Shown piece by piece: positions 29,964 through 30,580 of a DNA stretch of 30,580 nt (position 1 is its first letter; each line of letters begins with the position of its first letter). The stretch is from positions 1-30,580 of the forward strand of contig URRQ01000028.1 in NCBI GenBank assembly GCA_900550235.1, read 5' to 3'. A program made the position numbers and the translations under genes. The notes under the pieces were generated by a model. The model searched no databases, was not told the DNA's origin, and saw only the letters and a program-made list of their open reading frames with translations. Source of the stretch: an uncultured Lachnospiraceae bacterium. Its GTDB lineage: Bacteria; Bacillota; Clostridia; Lachnospirales; Lachnospiraceae.

Positions 29964-30520
29964 TTATTTGCTAGACATATTTATAACATAGTCTGCAAAC
30001 TTTTCAACTTCTTTATCATGGCTAATAAGTATAATAATTTTTTCTTTTTTATTTCCTTTAAAATCTCAAGTACTCTTTTTTTGCTTTCTTGATCAAGCGC
30101 TGAAGTCGGTTCATCAAGCATTATTACATCGCTATCTTTAGAAAGCATTCTTAAGATTCCTATTTTCTGTTTTTCTCCACCTGATATTCCGTCTCCATTA
30201 TTATAAATATTTCCTAATTTTTTATCAAGAACTCGATGGCTATATTTCTTATTAGAATATGATTTTGTTAAATAGATATTTTCTTCGATAGTTCCTTCAA
30301 AAACGTATGGATTTTGCTCTATCATAGAGATATTAACCGCTCTTTGCTTCTTCATATCAATGTCTTTTAGATTAACATTATTATACAAAATTTCTCCTTT
30401 ATACTCATCAATGTATAATCCTGTAAGAAGGTCTAATAACGTTGTTTTTCCTGTACCGTTTTCTCCACAAATGCACTAAATATTTCCTTTATCAAATGTA
30501 GCGTTAAAAGAACGAATGGC
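29964..30520 (-). pseudogene. ABC transporter ATP-binding subunit, decayed and truncated
   Basis: The minus-strand sequence encodes an ABC ATPase: Walker A GENGTGKTT, Q-loop SMIEQNPYVFEGTIEENIYL, signature ISGGEKQKIGILRML, Walker B DVIMLDEPTSALD and H-loop ISHDKEVEKFADYVINM. Three lesions are visible. A TAG stop at 30476-30478 lies in the strand before Walker A (GNI-stop-CICGENG, where Tyr is expected). A one-base loss near the A-rich tract around 30045-30060 puts the H-loop in another frame. The mobile element cuts off the membrane domain and start at 30520. The export-type sequence suggests a peptide or bacteriocin exporter half. Confidence 0.85.
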
Positions 30521-30580
30521 CCTATGTCAAGATTTAGTACAAGTTAAAATGAGGTTTTCCTCATCTTAACCTGCCATCTG
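30521..30580. mobile_element. End of the same mobile element (right terminal inverted repeat)
   Basis: Reverse complement of bases 1-60 with one mismatch (30525). The hairpin of 11-38 is repeated at 30543-30570. It interrupts the ABC transporter pseudogene, so the element was inserted into that gene. No transposase sequence is included. Confidence 0.7.

Noticed and set aside
1..30580. Whole window as a composite transposon flanked by inverted element ends
   Set aside because: The interior is core metabolism and rRNA modification, and the equal 55-base end identity fits an assembly break better.

Overview
The window looks like a 30.6 kb chromosomal stretch from an anaerobic, low-GC, endospore-lineage Firmicute, most likely a Lachnospiraceae member. 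The grounds are oxygen-sensitive enzymes (class III RNR activase, ThiC, YgiQ), the short HisG plus HisZ arrangement, a RecU resolvase, a TPP riboswitch with intrinsic terminator, and the sporulation gene ylbJ next to coaD and rsmD. Genus cannot be fixed by reading alone. Both ends of the window carry the same roughly 60 bp sequence in inverted orientation (identical for the first 55 bases), which I read as the end of a multicopy mobile element where an assembly stopped.

Layout, left to right. 1-251: mobile-element end, then one 28-nt repeat resembling type I-E CRISPR repeats, a leader-like AT-rich stretch, and a terminator. 252-2518 (minus): a HipBA-like toxin-antitoxin pair in which the HipA-like kinase is fused to a C-terminal polynucleotide-kinase-like P-loop domain. 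2528-3302 (minus): anaerobic RNR activase nrdG, preceded by a 45-aa stand-alone glycyl-radical domain, and upstream of that a truncated response regulator. 3976-7060 (plus): a lipoprotein, MBOAT acyltransferase and DHHW/AlgX-like protein, probably a surface-polymer O-acylation cassette. 7094-11605 (minus): the TPP-riboswitch operon thiW-thiM-thiE-thiD-thiC, which makes the pyrimidine de novo but only salvages thiazole. The thiE/thiD junction appears frameshifted.

11590-23275 (minus): a tightly packed gene run, rsmF, rsuA-type pseudouridine synthase, HAD hydrolase, ygiQ, membrane protein, rluA-type pseudouridine synthase, recU, hisZ, hisG, hisD, hisI(E), small membrane protein. Nearly all spacings are below 25 bp or overlapping, so histidine genes appear to share transcription with RNA-modification genes. 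HisIE carries an extra N-terminal HisF-like domain that lacks the catalytic aspartates. 23292-25651 (minus): a membrane-anchored M23 peptidase and PepD dipeptidase. 25724-26711 (plus): ylbJ with a SigE-like promoter. 26635-28421 (minus): rsmD-coaD-coiled-coil protein from a perfect consensus promoter. 28448-30520 (minus): a small frameshifted membrane gene, a membrane-anchored EreA/ChaN-like protein, and a decayed ABC transporter ATPase cut by the right-hand mobile-element end.

Main leads: the HipA/P-loop kinase fusion beside the orphan CRISPR-like repeat, the free glycyl-radical peptide, the dead HisF domain on HisIE, and three apparent frameshifts that all fall at A6 runs.
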